From Chloroflexota bacterium (lineage in GTDB: Bacteria; Chloroflexota; Anaerolineae; Anaerolineales; UBA4823): 64,000 bases of DNA. Within the stretch, counting starts at the first letter, position 1. Each line of letters begins with the position of its first letter. Positions 16,954-24,777 of the stretch are shown one piece after another. The notes beneath the pieces are model-generated. The model made no database searches. It was not told the DNA's origin and saw only the letters and a list, made by a program, of their open reading frames with translations. The stretch lies in the NCBI GenBank assembly GCA_029265355.1, contig JAJUJL010000003.1, positions 124,001-188,000 on the forward strand, written 5' to 3'. Both the position numbers and the translations under genes were made by a program.

Positions 16954-19095
16954 ATGAAAATCCGTCGCTTGACCATAGTGATCGTACTGATGGCATGGCT
17001 GTTTTCGACCAGCAGCCTGGGGAGCTTGCCAGCCAGCGCTGGTGAAGGAGCGCCTGGCGTGAGCGCAGCCGGAAGCCTGGCATTCGCCCCAGGACAGATG
17101 GTGATCAAGTTTGCCTCTGCTGAGCCTTCAGAGATGAGCGTAGCGGCTTTCGAGGCAGCCCAGGCGGCGGAAATGTTGCAATCGTTGGGAGGCAGCCGGT
17201 TGCGTATCAGCCAAAACGACCCGCGACTGCAGCTCTGGACAGTCCCGCAGGGCAAAGAACGCGAACTGGCCGCGACTATGAGCACGCAAGCCGGCGTGGA
17301 ATACGCCGAGTTGAATTCGGTATACCGCGCAGATGTTGTGCCAAATGATCCCGCTTATCCCAACCAATGGGCGCACCCCAAGATCAATTCCCCGGCGGCC
17401 TGGGACGTGAGCACAGGGAGCAATACGATCGTGATCGCGGTGGTGGATACCGGGGTTGATTTAACCCACCCAGACTTGACGGGAAAACTGGTGCAGGGGC
17501 ACGATTATTATTGGTACGACACAGTCCCAGAGGATGAAAACGGGCATGGCACCCACGTGGCGGGGATCGCTGCCGCTTCGACCAACAACTCGACCGGCGT
17601 GGCGGGAATGAGCTGGGGCGCAAAGATCATGCCGGTCAAGGTGCTGGGGCCAGACGGCTCGGGTTACAATTTCGACATCACGGATGGTATTTTGTTCGCC
17701 AAGAATAACGGCGCCGACATTATCAACTTGAGCCTGGGTGGTCCAAGCTATGACTCTGCCATGCAAGATGCGATCAACCAGGCGCACACTGCCGGGGCGT
17801 TGGTAGTGGCAGCGATGGGCAATTCAGGCGTCAGTACACCGGCTTATCCGGCTGCTTACAACAATGTGATGGCAGTCTCTGCCACCGATCCGGGCGACGC
17901 CCTGGCTTATTACTCCAATTATGGTTCGCATGTGGATATCGCTGCTCCGGGCGGCGAGATGGGTTACCTGCACGATCCCAATGGCATCTACAGCACGACG
18001 CCGACTTACAATGTGTACATGGTCACCCAGTACGGGTATTCCAAGAATTACGATTACCTGCAAGGCACTTCGCAGGCCACACCGTACGTCTCCGGGCTGG
18101 CCGCCCTGATCTGGTCCGTCTCACCTGGCCTGACCAACGACCAGGTGCAAAGCGTGATCCAAAGCACGGCGGTGGACTTGGGAACTGCCGGATGGGACAG
18201 CAGCTTTGGCTGGGGACGCATCAATGCCAGCGCGGCCCTGGCAGCTTTGACGCTTAACGCTGCTACGCTGGATCCAATCGCCAACTCGGACCTGGACGGC
18301 AGCTACACCGTTAACTGGAACGATGTGACCGGCGCAACCAGCTACACGCTGGAAGAGGATGACAATGCCAGTTTCTCGTCGCCCTCGGTGCGTTATACCG
18401 GCAGTACCAGCCAGTATGCCATCAGTGGACAGGGGCCGGGCATCTGGTATTACCGGGTGAGGGCATCCAACTCAACCCTGCAGTCTGATTGGAGCAACAC
18501 GCAGTCAACCGGCGTGGCGCCCGCGGCGCCCAGCCTGAATGCGATCAGCAACCCGGCGCCTTTGGACGAGTACACGGTTAGCTGGGGGACGGTGAGCGGC
18601 GCGGCGGGGTATGAGCTTCAGGAAGCCAACAACGCCTCGTTCACCGGGGCGACCACGCGCTACAAGGGCAGCAGCACCAGCTATGACATCACCGGGCAGG
18701 CTGGCGGCACCTGGTACTACCGGGTGCGGGCGTACAATGTCGCCGGCAATGGGCCATTCAGCGGCAGCCAATCCACCTCAGTGCCCGCCGCGCCGCTGAG
18801 TGAGCCTGATCTGCTGCCGATCAGCAATCCACAGAATATCGGCAGCTACACGGTCGACTGGACGGACGTGGGTGGAGCGAGCGGCTACATCCTGGAAGCG
18901 ACCCGAGATCCATATTTCATCGATACCACGGTGGTGTACTCCGGAACCGCCAGCTCACTGCCGGTGAGCGGGCAGATCCCGGGCAATTGGGGCTATCGCG
19001 TGCGAGCAAACAGCGCGGCTGGGATGAGCGCCTGGTCGAGCGCTGAATTCACGCTCGTTTATGCGAAGATCCGTCTACCGATGATCGTGCGTTGA
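16954..19095 (+). CDS. Secreted subtilisin-like serine protease with three FnIII-like repeats
   Basis: A 713-residue exported S8 peptidase. A signal peptide (residues 1-30) and a fervidolysin-type propeptide (about 45-125) lead into the catalytic domain: Asp165 (VVDTGVD), His198 (NGHGTHVAG), oxyanion Asn290 (AMGNSG) and Ser373 (GTSQATP). Three repeats of about 90 residues follow, each with W-x-x-V-x-G-A and WYYRVRA-like motifs, resembling fibronectin III modules. The extreme C-terminus, KIRLPMIVR, resembles a short LPxxxR tail. Strong AGGAGG precedes the ATG. Single gene, divergent from serB and closed by a bidirectional terminator. Confidence 0.93.
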   Translation: MKIRRLTIVIVLMAWLFSTSSLGSLPASAGEGAPGVSAAGSLAFAPGQMVIKFASAEPSEMSVAAFEAAQAAEMLQSLGGSRLRISQNDPRLQLWTVPQGKERELAATMSTQAGVEYAELNSVYRADVVPNDPAYPNQWAHPKINSPAAWDVSTGSNTIVIAVVDTGVDLTHPDLTGKLVQGHDYYWYDTVPEDENGHGTHVAGIAAASTNNSTGVAGMSWGAKIMPVKVLGPDGSGYNFDITDGILFAKNNGADIINLSLGGPSYDSAMQDAINQAHTAGALVVAAMGNSGVSTPAYPAAYNNVMAVSATDPGDALAYYSNYGSHVDIAAPGGEMGYLHDPNGIYSTTPTYNVYMVTQYGYSKNYDYLQGTSQATPYVSGLAALIWSVSPGLTNDQVQSVIQSTAVDLGTAGWDSSFGWGRINASAALAALTLNAATLDPIANSDLDGSYTVNWNDVTGATSYTLEEDDNASFSSPSVRYTGSTSQYAISGQGPGIWYYRVRASNSTLQSDWSNTQSTGVAPAAPSLNAISNPAPLDEYTVSWGTVSGAAGYELQEANNASFTGATTRYKGSSTSYDITGQAGGTWYYRVRAYNVAGNGPFSGSQSTSVPAAPLSEPDLLPISNPQNIGSYTVDWTDVGGASGYILEATRDPYFIDTTVVYSGTASSLPVSGQIPGNWGYRVRANSAAGMSAWSSAEFTLVYAKIRLPMIVR

Positions 19096-19109
19096 TGGAT
19101 CCGAGTGGT

Positions 19110-19145
19110 AATAAAATCCGCCCCGCTTGCGGGGCGGATTTTATT
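19110..19145. terminator. Bidirectional rho-independent terminator
   Basis: ATAAAATCCGCCCC and GGGGCGGATTTTAT form a stem of about 15 bp with a GCTTGC loop; A/T runs on both sides allow it to serve the subtilase gene (plus) and the R2lox operon (minus), whose stop codon overlaps its edge. Confidence 0.9.
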
Positions 19146-20020
19146 TACTCTTCTGCCTGGAAAATCTCTTCCAGGCTGGCGCTGCGCGCCTTTTCCAGGC
19201 GGGCGTAGCGCTTGCTGAACTGGTCGATGGCGTAATTGACGAAGTCGTCGGCCAGCAATCCAAATGGCATGGGGTCGTAGGCAGCGAAAATATCGCCGAC
19301 CACGCCTACCGCGGGGGTGAGCAAAGTATTCATCTCCTGTTCCAGCAAAGACCACAGGGCTGGGTGCTCGGCAACTAGGCGCGAAAGCAGGAAAAGGCCA
19401 TAGGCGATGTGGCGCGACTCGTCCTGTTTGAGCCAGGAGATACCCTTGCGCACGCCGGGCATCAAATCGTTGCGTTCCAGGATGGTGTAGTAGGCGTGGT
19501 AGCCCGTTTCCGCCAGCACGCCTTCAACGATCATGTTGTACACGACCGACGCGCGCAACTGGTTGGCGGGCGAGGCGTCCTGTCGCAGGGCGTGGAGTGC
19601 GCCGGGCAAAGCCTGGTAGACCACGGTGCGATAGTTGTCGCTGGCAAAGCGACCCAGGTCGTGAGGCGCGCCAGCCACCTCGTCCAGGAAGCGGCGGAAA
19701 AAATCGGTGTGCTTGGCTTCTTCGAACAGGAAGGTGGTGAGATACATCTCTTCCTCGAGGCGGCCCTCGGCAACAACCGCCTGCAGAAGCGGGAGAAGGT
19801 CCAGGGTGACGGCTTCTTCACCAGCCTGGAAGAGGCTGGTGAGGTGCAGGATGACGGTGCGCTCGCGTTCATCGAAGCTGCGCCAGTGCTGAATATCCTG
19901 GGTAAAGTCGATATCGGAGGGATTCCAGATGCCGTAGCGCTTGGCCTTTTCGAACAAGCGCATGGGCAAGGAAGCGCGCTGCAGGCCGCGTGTCAGAGTC
20001 ACGAAGGAAGTGTGTTCCAT
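19145..20020 (-). CDS. R2-like ligand-binding oxidase (Mn/Fe)
   Basis: A 291-residue ferritin-fold protein of the R2lox family, which builds a Mn/Fe cofactor, binds a fatty-acid-like ligand and forms a Val-Tyr ether cross-link. All signature residues are present: metal ligands Glu68, Glu101, His104, Glu166, Glu201, His204; the cross-link pair Val71 (GEEAVT) and Tyr161 (YNMIVE); and Tyr174. Numbering is one less than in the Geobacillus enzyme throughout. It lacks the NrdB radical-transfer Tyr layout, so it is not a ribonucleotide reductase subunit. It follows rph by 4 bp. Natural substrate of the family is unknown. Confidence 0.92.
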   Translation of the reverse strand: MEHTSFVTLTRGLQRASLPMRLFEKAKRYGIWNPSDIDFTQDIQHWRSFDERERTVILHLTSLFQAGEEAVTLDLLPLLQAVVAEGRLEEEMYLTTFLFEEAKHTDFFRRFLDEVAGAPHDLGRFASDNYRTVVYQALPGALHALRQDASPANQLRASVVYNMIVEGVLAETGYHAYYTILERNDLMPGVRKGISWLKQDESRHIAYGLFLLSRLVAEHPALWSLLEQEMNTLLTPAVGVVGDIFAAYDPMPFGLLADDFVNYAIDQFSKRYARLEKARSASLEEIFQAEE

Positions 20021-20024
20021 TTTT

Positions 20025-20741
20025 CTATGCCTCGAGAATTTGCTGTTGGATTTGGATCAACCGGCGAATACCCTCACCTGCCAGGTCGAGGAGCTGGTCG
20101 AACAAGTGTCGGGAAAAGGGAGCGCCTTCAGCGGTGCATTGCACCTCGATGATCTCCCCGCGGGCGTTCATGACCACGTTCATATCGGCCTGGGCGTTTG
20201 AGTCTTCTTGATAGCACAGGTCGAGCAGCGGCTGTCCATCGAGCAATCCCACGCTCACCGCTGCTACCGGCGAGAGCAAGGCGCTGGCAGGGATTTCGCC
20301 CGAGGCGACCAGGGGTTTCATGGCCAGCGCCAGGGCGACGTACCCGGCAGTGATGGAAGCCGTGCGGGTGCCGCCATCGGCTTGCAGCACATCGCAATCC
20401 ACGATGAAGGTGCGCTCGCCCAACAATTCCAGGTTGAAGGCGGCGCGCAGGCTGCGACTAACCAGGCGTCGAATCTCCTGGGAGCGACCCGAGGGGCCGT
20501 TGATTTCGCGAGGTGTGCGCTGCAGCGTGGCGCGTGGCAGCATGGCGTATTCGGCGGTGATCCACCCACCAGGGCGATTTTGCTGCTGCATCCAGCGAGG
20601 CGCACCGGCTTCGATGGTGACGCTGCACAGCACGCGCGTGGCACCCAGACTCATCAGCAGCGAGCCTTCGGCGTAATCCAGGTATCCAGGCAGCATTTCG
20701 ATTTTTCGAAGCTGATCCGGCAGGCGACCGTCGGGGCGCAT
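20025..20741 (-). CDS. rph: Ribonuclease PH
   Basis: A 238-residue phosphorolytic 3'-5' exoribonuclease that trims tRNA 3' ends. MRPDGRLPDQLR is the classical N-terminus; GRSQEIRRLVSRSLRA, DCDVLQADGGTRTASITG-like and DLCYQEDSNAQADMN contain the phosphate-binding Arg residues and catalytic Asp residues. AAAGGAA precedes the ATG at 20741; the longer reading frame back to 20978 lies over the GNAT gene and is rejected. It is the middle gene of a GNAT-rph-R2lox set. Confidence 0.95.
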   Translation of the reverse strand: MRPDGRLPDQLRKIEMLPGYLDYAEGSLLMSLGATRVLCSVTIEAGAPRWMQQQNRPGGWITAEYAMLPRATLQRTPREINGPSGRSQEIRRLVSRSLRAAFNLELLGERTFIVDCDVLQADGGTRTASITAGYVALALAMKPLVASGEIPASALLSPVAAVSVGLLDGQPLLDLCYQEDSNAQADMNVVMNARGEIIEVQCTAEGAPFSRHLFDQLLDLAGEGIRRLIQIQQQILEA

Positions 20742-20763
20742 GGAAGTTCCTTTCAGGGAAATT

Positions 20764-21915
20764 TTACCATTCAAGCTCGAAGAATCGGTAGGCTGCGCCT
20801 CGCTGGGCGCCAGCGGAGGCCAGCAGCGCCGCGCCAGGCGAGCCCTCCGCCAGCGGGGCAGAGATGAGGCTGCGCCAGCCCGCCGCCAGGGCAAGCTGGA
20901 TCGCCTGGTGGAGGAGGTGCCTGCCCAGGCCCTGCCGGCGAAAGGCTGGTAGAACGCTGGCGAAATAGATGCGCCCATGCAGGAATGGGCGCTCGAGCGC
21001 CAGGGACAAAATCAGGCGAGCGACAAGGTTGCGCCCGCCGCGCCAGGCCCGCAAAGCTGGCGAGATATCTGGACCGATGAGGGCGAAGCCAACCATTTCG
21101 CCGGCGTAGATCGCCTGCCAGGCCTGCGCCGTTGGCGGCAAGCGAGAGAGCAGGTAGCTGACCTCCAGTCGATCGGGAGGAGGGAACCCTGGCATGGCTT
21201 CGCAGGCTGCCACCATCAAGGGTAAGAGATCATCCGCCAGGCGTGCCCGGGCGAGCGGTTCAAATCTCAAGCCTGGCACCTGGGGCGAGGGGGCAAGGCG
21301 AGCGGAGATGGGGAGATGCCAGAGGTTGAACGGTTTCCCCACTGGCTGCATAAACTGCGCCAGCAGCTCGGGCAGATAGGGGGGATTGGAGGCAACCAGG
21401 TTGGGTACTGGAAGGTGCCAGTAGTCCAACTGCACACCGCTCTCAATATAAGGTGACAATGAGGTCGGACCGAGCAAGCGGCAGATCTCCAGCTCGGCGC
21501 AGGTGCTTGCCAGTGCGTCAAATAGGCTCTCGGAGCAGCCGGCATCATTGATCACGTGGGGCAGAAACAGGTAGGCTGTGCCCGGGTCAAGACGCTCATC
21601 GAGCACAATGCCCGCCGCAGAGGTGAAGGTCCCCAACGAAGGGCTGCCAATGCCGCCGCTGTCCACCCAGGTGTGCATCTCCCAGGAATTGCGCCCACGC
21701 CGGCGACGCACAGCCTCCTGGGAAAGAAAGACCCAGCGCAGCCGTTGAGTGTGGGCGTCGCGGCATTGAACCAGGTGCTGGAAATATTCGGCGTAGCAAG
21801 GCGGCGTCCAGGCTGGATCGTCGCAGCCCAGGCTCCACCAGCGCTGCAAGAAGGCGCGCCGCTGAGAGTGGCTAACGGCGTACTCAGTCTGGAAATTGAA
21901 ATAGGTTACATCCAT
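20764..21915 (-). CDS. GNAT-family N-acetyltransferase
   Basis: A 383-residue protein. The C-terminal half is a GNAT domain: the acetyl-CoA pyrophosphate loop is FRRQGLGRHLL, preceded by the YFASVLP strand, and GEMVGFALIGPD is the preceding beta-strand pair. The N-terminal half (residues 1-190) looks like a second, degenerate GNAT-like or substrate domain. The substrate is unknown. It starts the operon that continues with rph (22-bp gap) and R2lox. Divergent from the cyclase-domain gene. Confidence 0.8.
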   Translation of the reverse strand: MDVTYFNFQTEYAVSHSQRRAFLQRWWSLGCDDPAWTPPCYAEYFQHLVQCRDAHTQRLRWVFLSQEAVRRRRGRNSWEMHTWVDSGGIGSPSLGTFTSAAGIVLDERLDPGTAYLFLPHVINDAGCSESLFDALASTCAELEICRLLGPTSLSPYIESGVQLDYWHLPVPNLVASNPPYLPELLAQFMQPVGKPFNLWHLPISARLAPSPQVPGLRFEPLARARLADDLLPLMVAACEAMPGFPPPDRLEVSYLLSRLPPTAQAWQAIYAGEMVGFALIGPDISPALRAWRGGRNLVARLILSLALERPFLHGRIYFASVLPAFRRQGLGRHLLHQAIQLALAAGWRSLISAPLAEGSPGAALLASAGAQRGAAYRFFELEW

Positions 21916-22016
21916 CTGTAAATTTAAACTGATAGATTTGTTAGATGACGCTTTGCAGTCTTGACCTTGATCATTTCATGGCATACACTAACACAGCGAA
22001 AGGAACGCTTTGGGTG

Positions 22017-22616
22017 ATGGCCAGCGAGCTCATCAACGGTGATAATACCAGAACTGCCGGACTGCACGAACAGCGATTGAGTGTTTTGATCACGGATATT
22101 GCTGAGTCCTCGCGCCTGGCGGTGCGGTTGGGTTCTGAGCGCTTTGGCGAGTTATTGACCCGTTACTACCAGAGCGTGCTGGAGATCGTTGCGGATGGCG
22201 ATGGTGAGCACAGCGGCTACAGCGGCGATGGGATCTTGGCGGTATTTGGCAGGGGAACGAGGCGCGGTGGACACGAAAACGAGGCGGTGCGCGCCGGGCT
22301 GGAGATTTTGAAATTGGTTGAGCGCTTAAGCTACGAGTTCCGCGAGCAAATCATCGTGGGTGTGGGTATCGAAACCGGCACAGTGATCGCAGGGTATGTG
22401 GATACCAGCCAGCGACTGGAGCTGACGGTCTTGGGGGAAGCGGTGCATATTGCCGAGAAACTGCAATCTATAGCCCGCCCCAATCGTTTGTTCATTGGAC
22501 CGACCACTTTTGCTGGTCTGCATGACCAATTTGCTACCCGCCAGTTGGGTTCGATAAAAGTGGACGAGCGCTCGGTAAAGGTGGATATCTTCGAAGTTCA
22601 ACGTCCGCAGGGGTGA
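22017..22616 (+). CDS. Class III adenylate/guanylate cyclase-domain protein, altered active site
   Basis: About 199 residues from the chosen start; in-frame starts at 21945 and 21978 and a GTG at 22014 are alternatives. A single class III cyclase homology domain has both metal-binding Asp positions (LITDIAESSRL and YSGDGILAVFG). The transition-state pair, normally Asn and Arg in VNLAxRL, is His and Lys here (VHIAEKL), so catalysis is doubtful. No membrane or sensor domain is present. AAGGAA lies 12 nt before the ATG. Its 3' end overlaps the convergent small secreted-protein gene by 83 bp. Confidence 0.78.
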   Translation: MASELINGDNTRTAGLHEQRLSVLITDIAESSRLAVRLGSERFGELLTRYYQSVLEIVADGDGEHSGYSGDGILAVFGRGTRRGGHENEAVRAGLEILKLVERLSYEFREQIIVGVGIETGTVIAGYVDTSQRLELTVLGEAVHIAEKLQSIARPNRLFIGPTTFAGLHDQFATRQLGSIKVDERSVKVDIFEVQRPQG

Positions 22617-22866
22617 GTTCGCCAGATTCGCCATTAATCCAGGCCTCAGCAAACCTGTCTGGGGTTGGAAGGCGCTCGGCAGGCAGATGAGCAACCTGAA
22701 GGGTTGGATCTGTGGGATCAATTTCAGGATCCGTAAACAGCCAGGGGGAGAAGAGTGAGGATTCTGGCAAGTCATCTGGCGTTGAGGCCAAGCCGCTCGT
22801 GGGGATCATAGCGGCGTACAGGCACAGCATGCCAAGGAATATGACGATCAATGGCCGATGGTTCAT
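22534..22866 (-). CDS. Small secreted protein of unknown function
   Basis: A 110-residue product with a good signal peptide (MNHRPLIVIFLGMLCLYAAM, cleavage near GLAS) and a Pro/Glu/Asp-rich mature part without cysteines or recognisable domain. The ATG at 22866 has GGAG 9 nt upstream. It overlaps the 3' end of the cyclase gene in antisense, which lowers confidence, but the combination of ribosome-binding site and signal peptide argues for a real gene. It is 69 bp downstream of the selenoprotein-like peroxiredoxin gene on the same strand. Confidence 0.55.
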   Translation of the reverse strand: MNHRPLIVIFLGMLCLYAAMIPTSGLASTPDDLPESSLFSPWLFTDPEIDPTDPTLQVAHLPAERLPTPDRFAEAWINGESGELTPADVELRRYPPLPSARPLLSNPTGG

Positions 22867-22935
22867 CCTATTCTCCATAGGTGTGGTGAACAAACAAGAG
22901 GGATTGGCATGTTTTGCAATCTGCAAAGGGTGCGT

Positions 22936-23430
22936 TTAGACAGCGTCTTGGACCGGCGAATGCTCCTGGTTTAGCTGCTCCAGTATTTCCAGCAGTTCTT
23001 CGTTGGCAGGAATGTCATACATCTGTTTGCCGTAGTGCACATATCGTGCAACACCCTCCTGATCAATGATCACCTGGGCAGGCATCCGTCCAAATTTAAA
23101 AAGGTTCACTTCTTGACCATATTTACGCAGCACGGTGTGATCTGGATCTGGCAGCCCGATAAACGGCAGTTTGTGCTCCTTCCAGTAGCGGCGGAAGGCA
23201 TCTTGATTTTCAGGACCAACCACAACGATCACGGCGTCTCGTTCGATAAACTTTTGATGATCATGACGCAACTGCGCCATATGCGCCTGGCAGAATGGTC
23301 ACATGAATCCGCGGTTGAAGACTAGCAGGACATTCTGATGACCCCTCAGGGAAGATAGGGTGAATTTCTGCCCATTTAAATCCTCAAGCGTAAAATCGGG
23401 GGCGGGTTGATTGAGAGCGATTTTAGGCAT
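22936..23430 (-). CDS. Peroxiredoxin-like protein with in-frame UGA: probable UxxC selenoprotein
   Basis: Read through one TGA at 23299-23301, this gives 164 residues with a complete AhpC/TSA thioredoxin fold: MPKIALNQPAPDFTLEDLNG at the start, then FNRGFM-U-PFCQAHM, then the helix, FKFGRMPAQVIIDQEG and C-terminal helix. Homologues have RGFWCPFC at this site, so the TGA replaces the first (peroxidatic) Cys of CxxC; U44/C47 are the predicted redox pair. A GGCGCA/TGCGTC hairpin begins 11 nt after the TGA and could be the SECIS element. A perfect-spacing promoter lies upstream. A standard caller would find only residues 51-164. No Sec machinery lies in the window, so this is an inference. Confidence 0.82.
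23265..23287 (-). other. Candidate bacterial SECIS hairpin
   Basis: In the mRNA, GGCGCA (23287-23282) can pair with UGCGUC (23270-23265), one G-U included, closing an 11-nt loop; the stem starts 11 nt after the UGA. Another fold using CUGC/GCAG within the same stretch is possible. Position is right for SelB recruitment, but bacterial SECIS sequences vary and no folding program was run. Confidence 0.45.
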
Positions 23431-23522
23431 TCGAGCAAACACTTTCTAGCAGCGCCAGGCGATTTTATGCCAGGCGGCGGGATTTCGATCGGTTTTCCGT
23501 AAATGTGCATCTAAGTAAAACT

Positions 23523-23551
23523 AGTATAGCATAATGTTTATGTTATGTCAA
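23523..23551 (-). promoter_or_regulatory. Strong sigma-70 promoter of the peroxiredoxin gene
   Basis: On the minus strand TTGACA (23551-23546), a 17-bp spacer and TATACT (23528-23523). Expected start of transcription near 23515, giving an approximately 85-nt untranslated leader before the ATG at 23430. Confidence 0.75.
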
Positions 23552-23568
23552 GGTAATGTACATATATC

Positions 23569-24768
23569 TTAGAATTCGCCAGCCATCGAGCCGCTATAGC
23601 CGGTCATCTCGACATAACCATCGCCGAGCACCTGAGAACCAGCAAGCTGTCCCTGGATGGCAACCGCGCCTTCCCAGTAGGCGTAGGTCAGGTCGAGCTC
23701 CTGGTCGGCGAGATGGGGCGTCAGCTCCAGAGAAAGCCGCAGGCGTGGGATATTGATGTGCCAGCGCGCGGGGTAGACAGCGCCGGTGATCGGGCTGCGC
23801 CAGGTTGCCTGGACTGCGATTTGAAAATCCTCACGTGAAAGAGGCAGGCTGCTTCCATCCGAGGCGATGTAAGCGCCACTGGAGAAAGGATCGATGCTGC
23901 CGTCGTCACGGCGGATCTGGAAGAGCATCAGCTCGCTCTGATCCTCCAATTGGATGGAAAACCAATCCCAGCCAACCTGCCCCGGGGACAAAGCGCTGGT
24001 GCTGTACTCGTGGTCCATCCAGGAATAGCCGCTCACCGGGTAACTGGCGCCAGCGATGCTGAGCGTGCCCTGCGATTGCAGGCGGGTCTGGCTGAAGTAA
24101 TACGAAGCGTTTCCGGCTTGAGGCCCCTTTTGGCTGTAGCCGGCATCGCCCTGCAGGATTGGTCCTTTCAGATCGCGCAGGGTCAAATCCAGGCGCACGT
24201 CTTCTTGGGCGGCGATCAGGCGGTATTCTCGCTCGCCGGTTTGCTCAATGCTCCAATCTTCTAACCACACCTGGTAAGGCTGCGCCTGGGCGCCGGCCAG
24301 GCCAGCCGAGCCGCGCGACAGGCGTTCGAAAGCCACATGTTCCCCGGCGCGGGTATCGGTGATGGCAAAATGCGCCATATACGCCTGTGTCGTTCCCCAC
24401 CGGGAGGGGCGCGCGGGCCACAGCGCCGGAGGGAGCAGCGCCCGGCGGAAAAAAGTGAGCTGGAAACCAAAATGGCGCCCTTCCTGGGTGCGCAGATTTC
24501 CGGTGTAATACCACCATTCGGTCTGGTATTCCGGGTGAGCGCCAAAATCATCTGGAAAAACAATCGGCGCAGGACCATCCGCCCGGGCGAAACTGCTATC
24601 GGAGTCGCTCTGCAAGGCCAAGACCGGATCGCTATTGCCCGGTGCAGATGGGCTGGCGAGCTCGGCTGAGATCGTGGATCGTGCTGCAGGCTGGCAGGCG
24701 GACAAAAGCAGGGTCAGAAGGAGCGCCATCCAGTAAAGAGATTGCGGTTTACGAGGGGTATTTGGCAT
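23569..24768 (-). CDS. AttH/CrtC-like lipocalin-fold lipoprotein
   Basis: A 399-residue exported protein. The lipobox LLLSAC at about residue 24 predicts a lipoprotein. The mature part matches the carotenoid 1,2-hydratase/AttH family: EYQTEWWYYTGNL, HFGFQLTFFRR, YMAHFAITD and GYSWMDHEYSTSAL are its conserved blocks. AttH proteins are encoded with AttEFG ABC components, and here the gene follows the FtsX permease by 9 bp. The role in Att systems is unclear; it may bind a lipid at the membrane surface. Last gene of a run that begins with the ATPase at 29282. Confidence 0.85.
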   Translation of the reverse strand: MPNTPRKPQSLYWMALLLTLLLSACQPAARSTISAELASPSAPGNSDPVLALQSDSDSSFARADGPAPIVFPDDFGAHPEYQTEWWYYTGNLRTQEGRHFGFQLTFFRRALLPPALWPARPSRWGTTQAYMAHFAITDTRAGEHVAFERLSRGSAGLAGAQAQPYQVWLEDWSIEQTGEREYRLIAAQEDVRLDLTLRDLKGPILQGDAGYSQKGPQAGNASYYFSQTRLQSQGTLSIAGASYPVSGYSWMDHEYSTSALSPGQVGWDWFSIQLEDQSELMLFQIRRDDGSIDPFSSGAYIASDGSSLPLSREDFQIAVQATWRSPITGAVYPARWHINIPRLRLSLELTPHLADQELDLTYAYWEGAVAIQGQLAGSQVLGDGYVEMTGYSGSMAGEF

Positions 24769-24777
24769 AAGGTTGAG

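Noticed and set aside
22326-22775. 149-residue minus-strand frame
   Set aside because: Antisense to the cyclase domain and overlapping the better-supported small secreted protein; no ribosome-binding site or signal.
22936-23280. Peroxiredoxin-like gene as a truncated pseudogene
   Set aside because: Only one stop is present, exactly at the redox Cys, with no frameshift and with a strong promoter; selenocysteine explains it better than decay.
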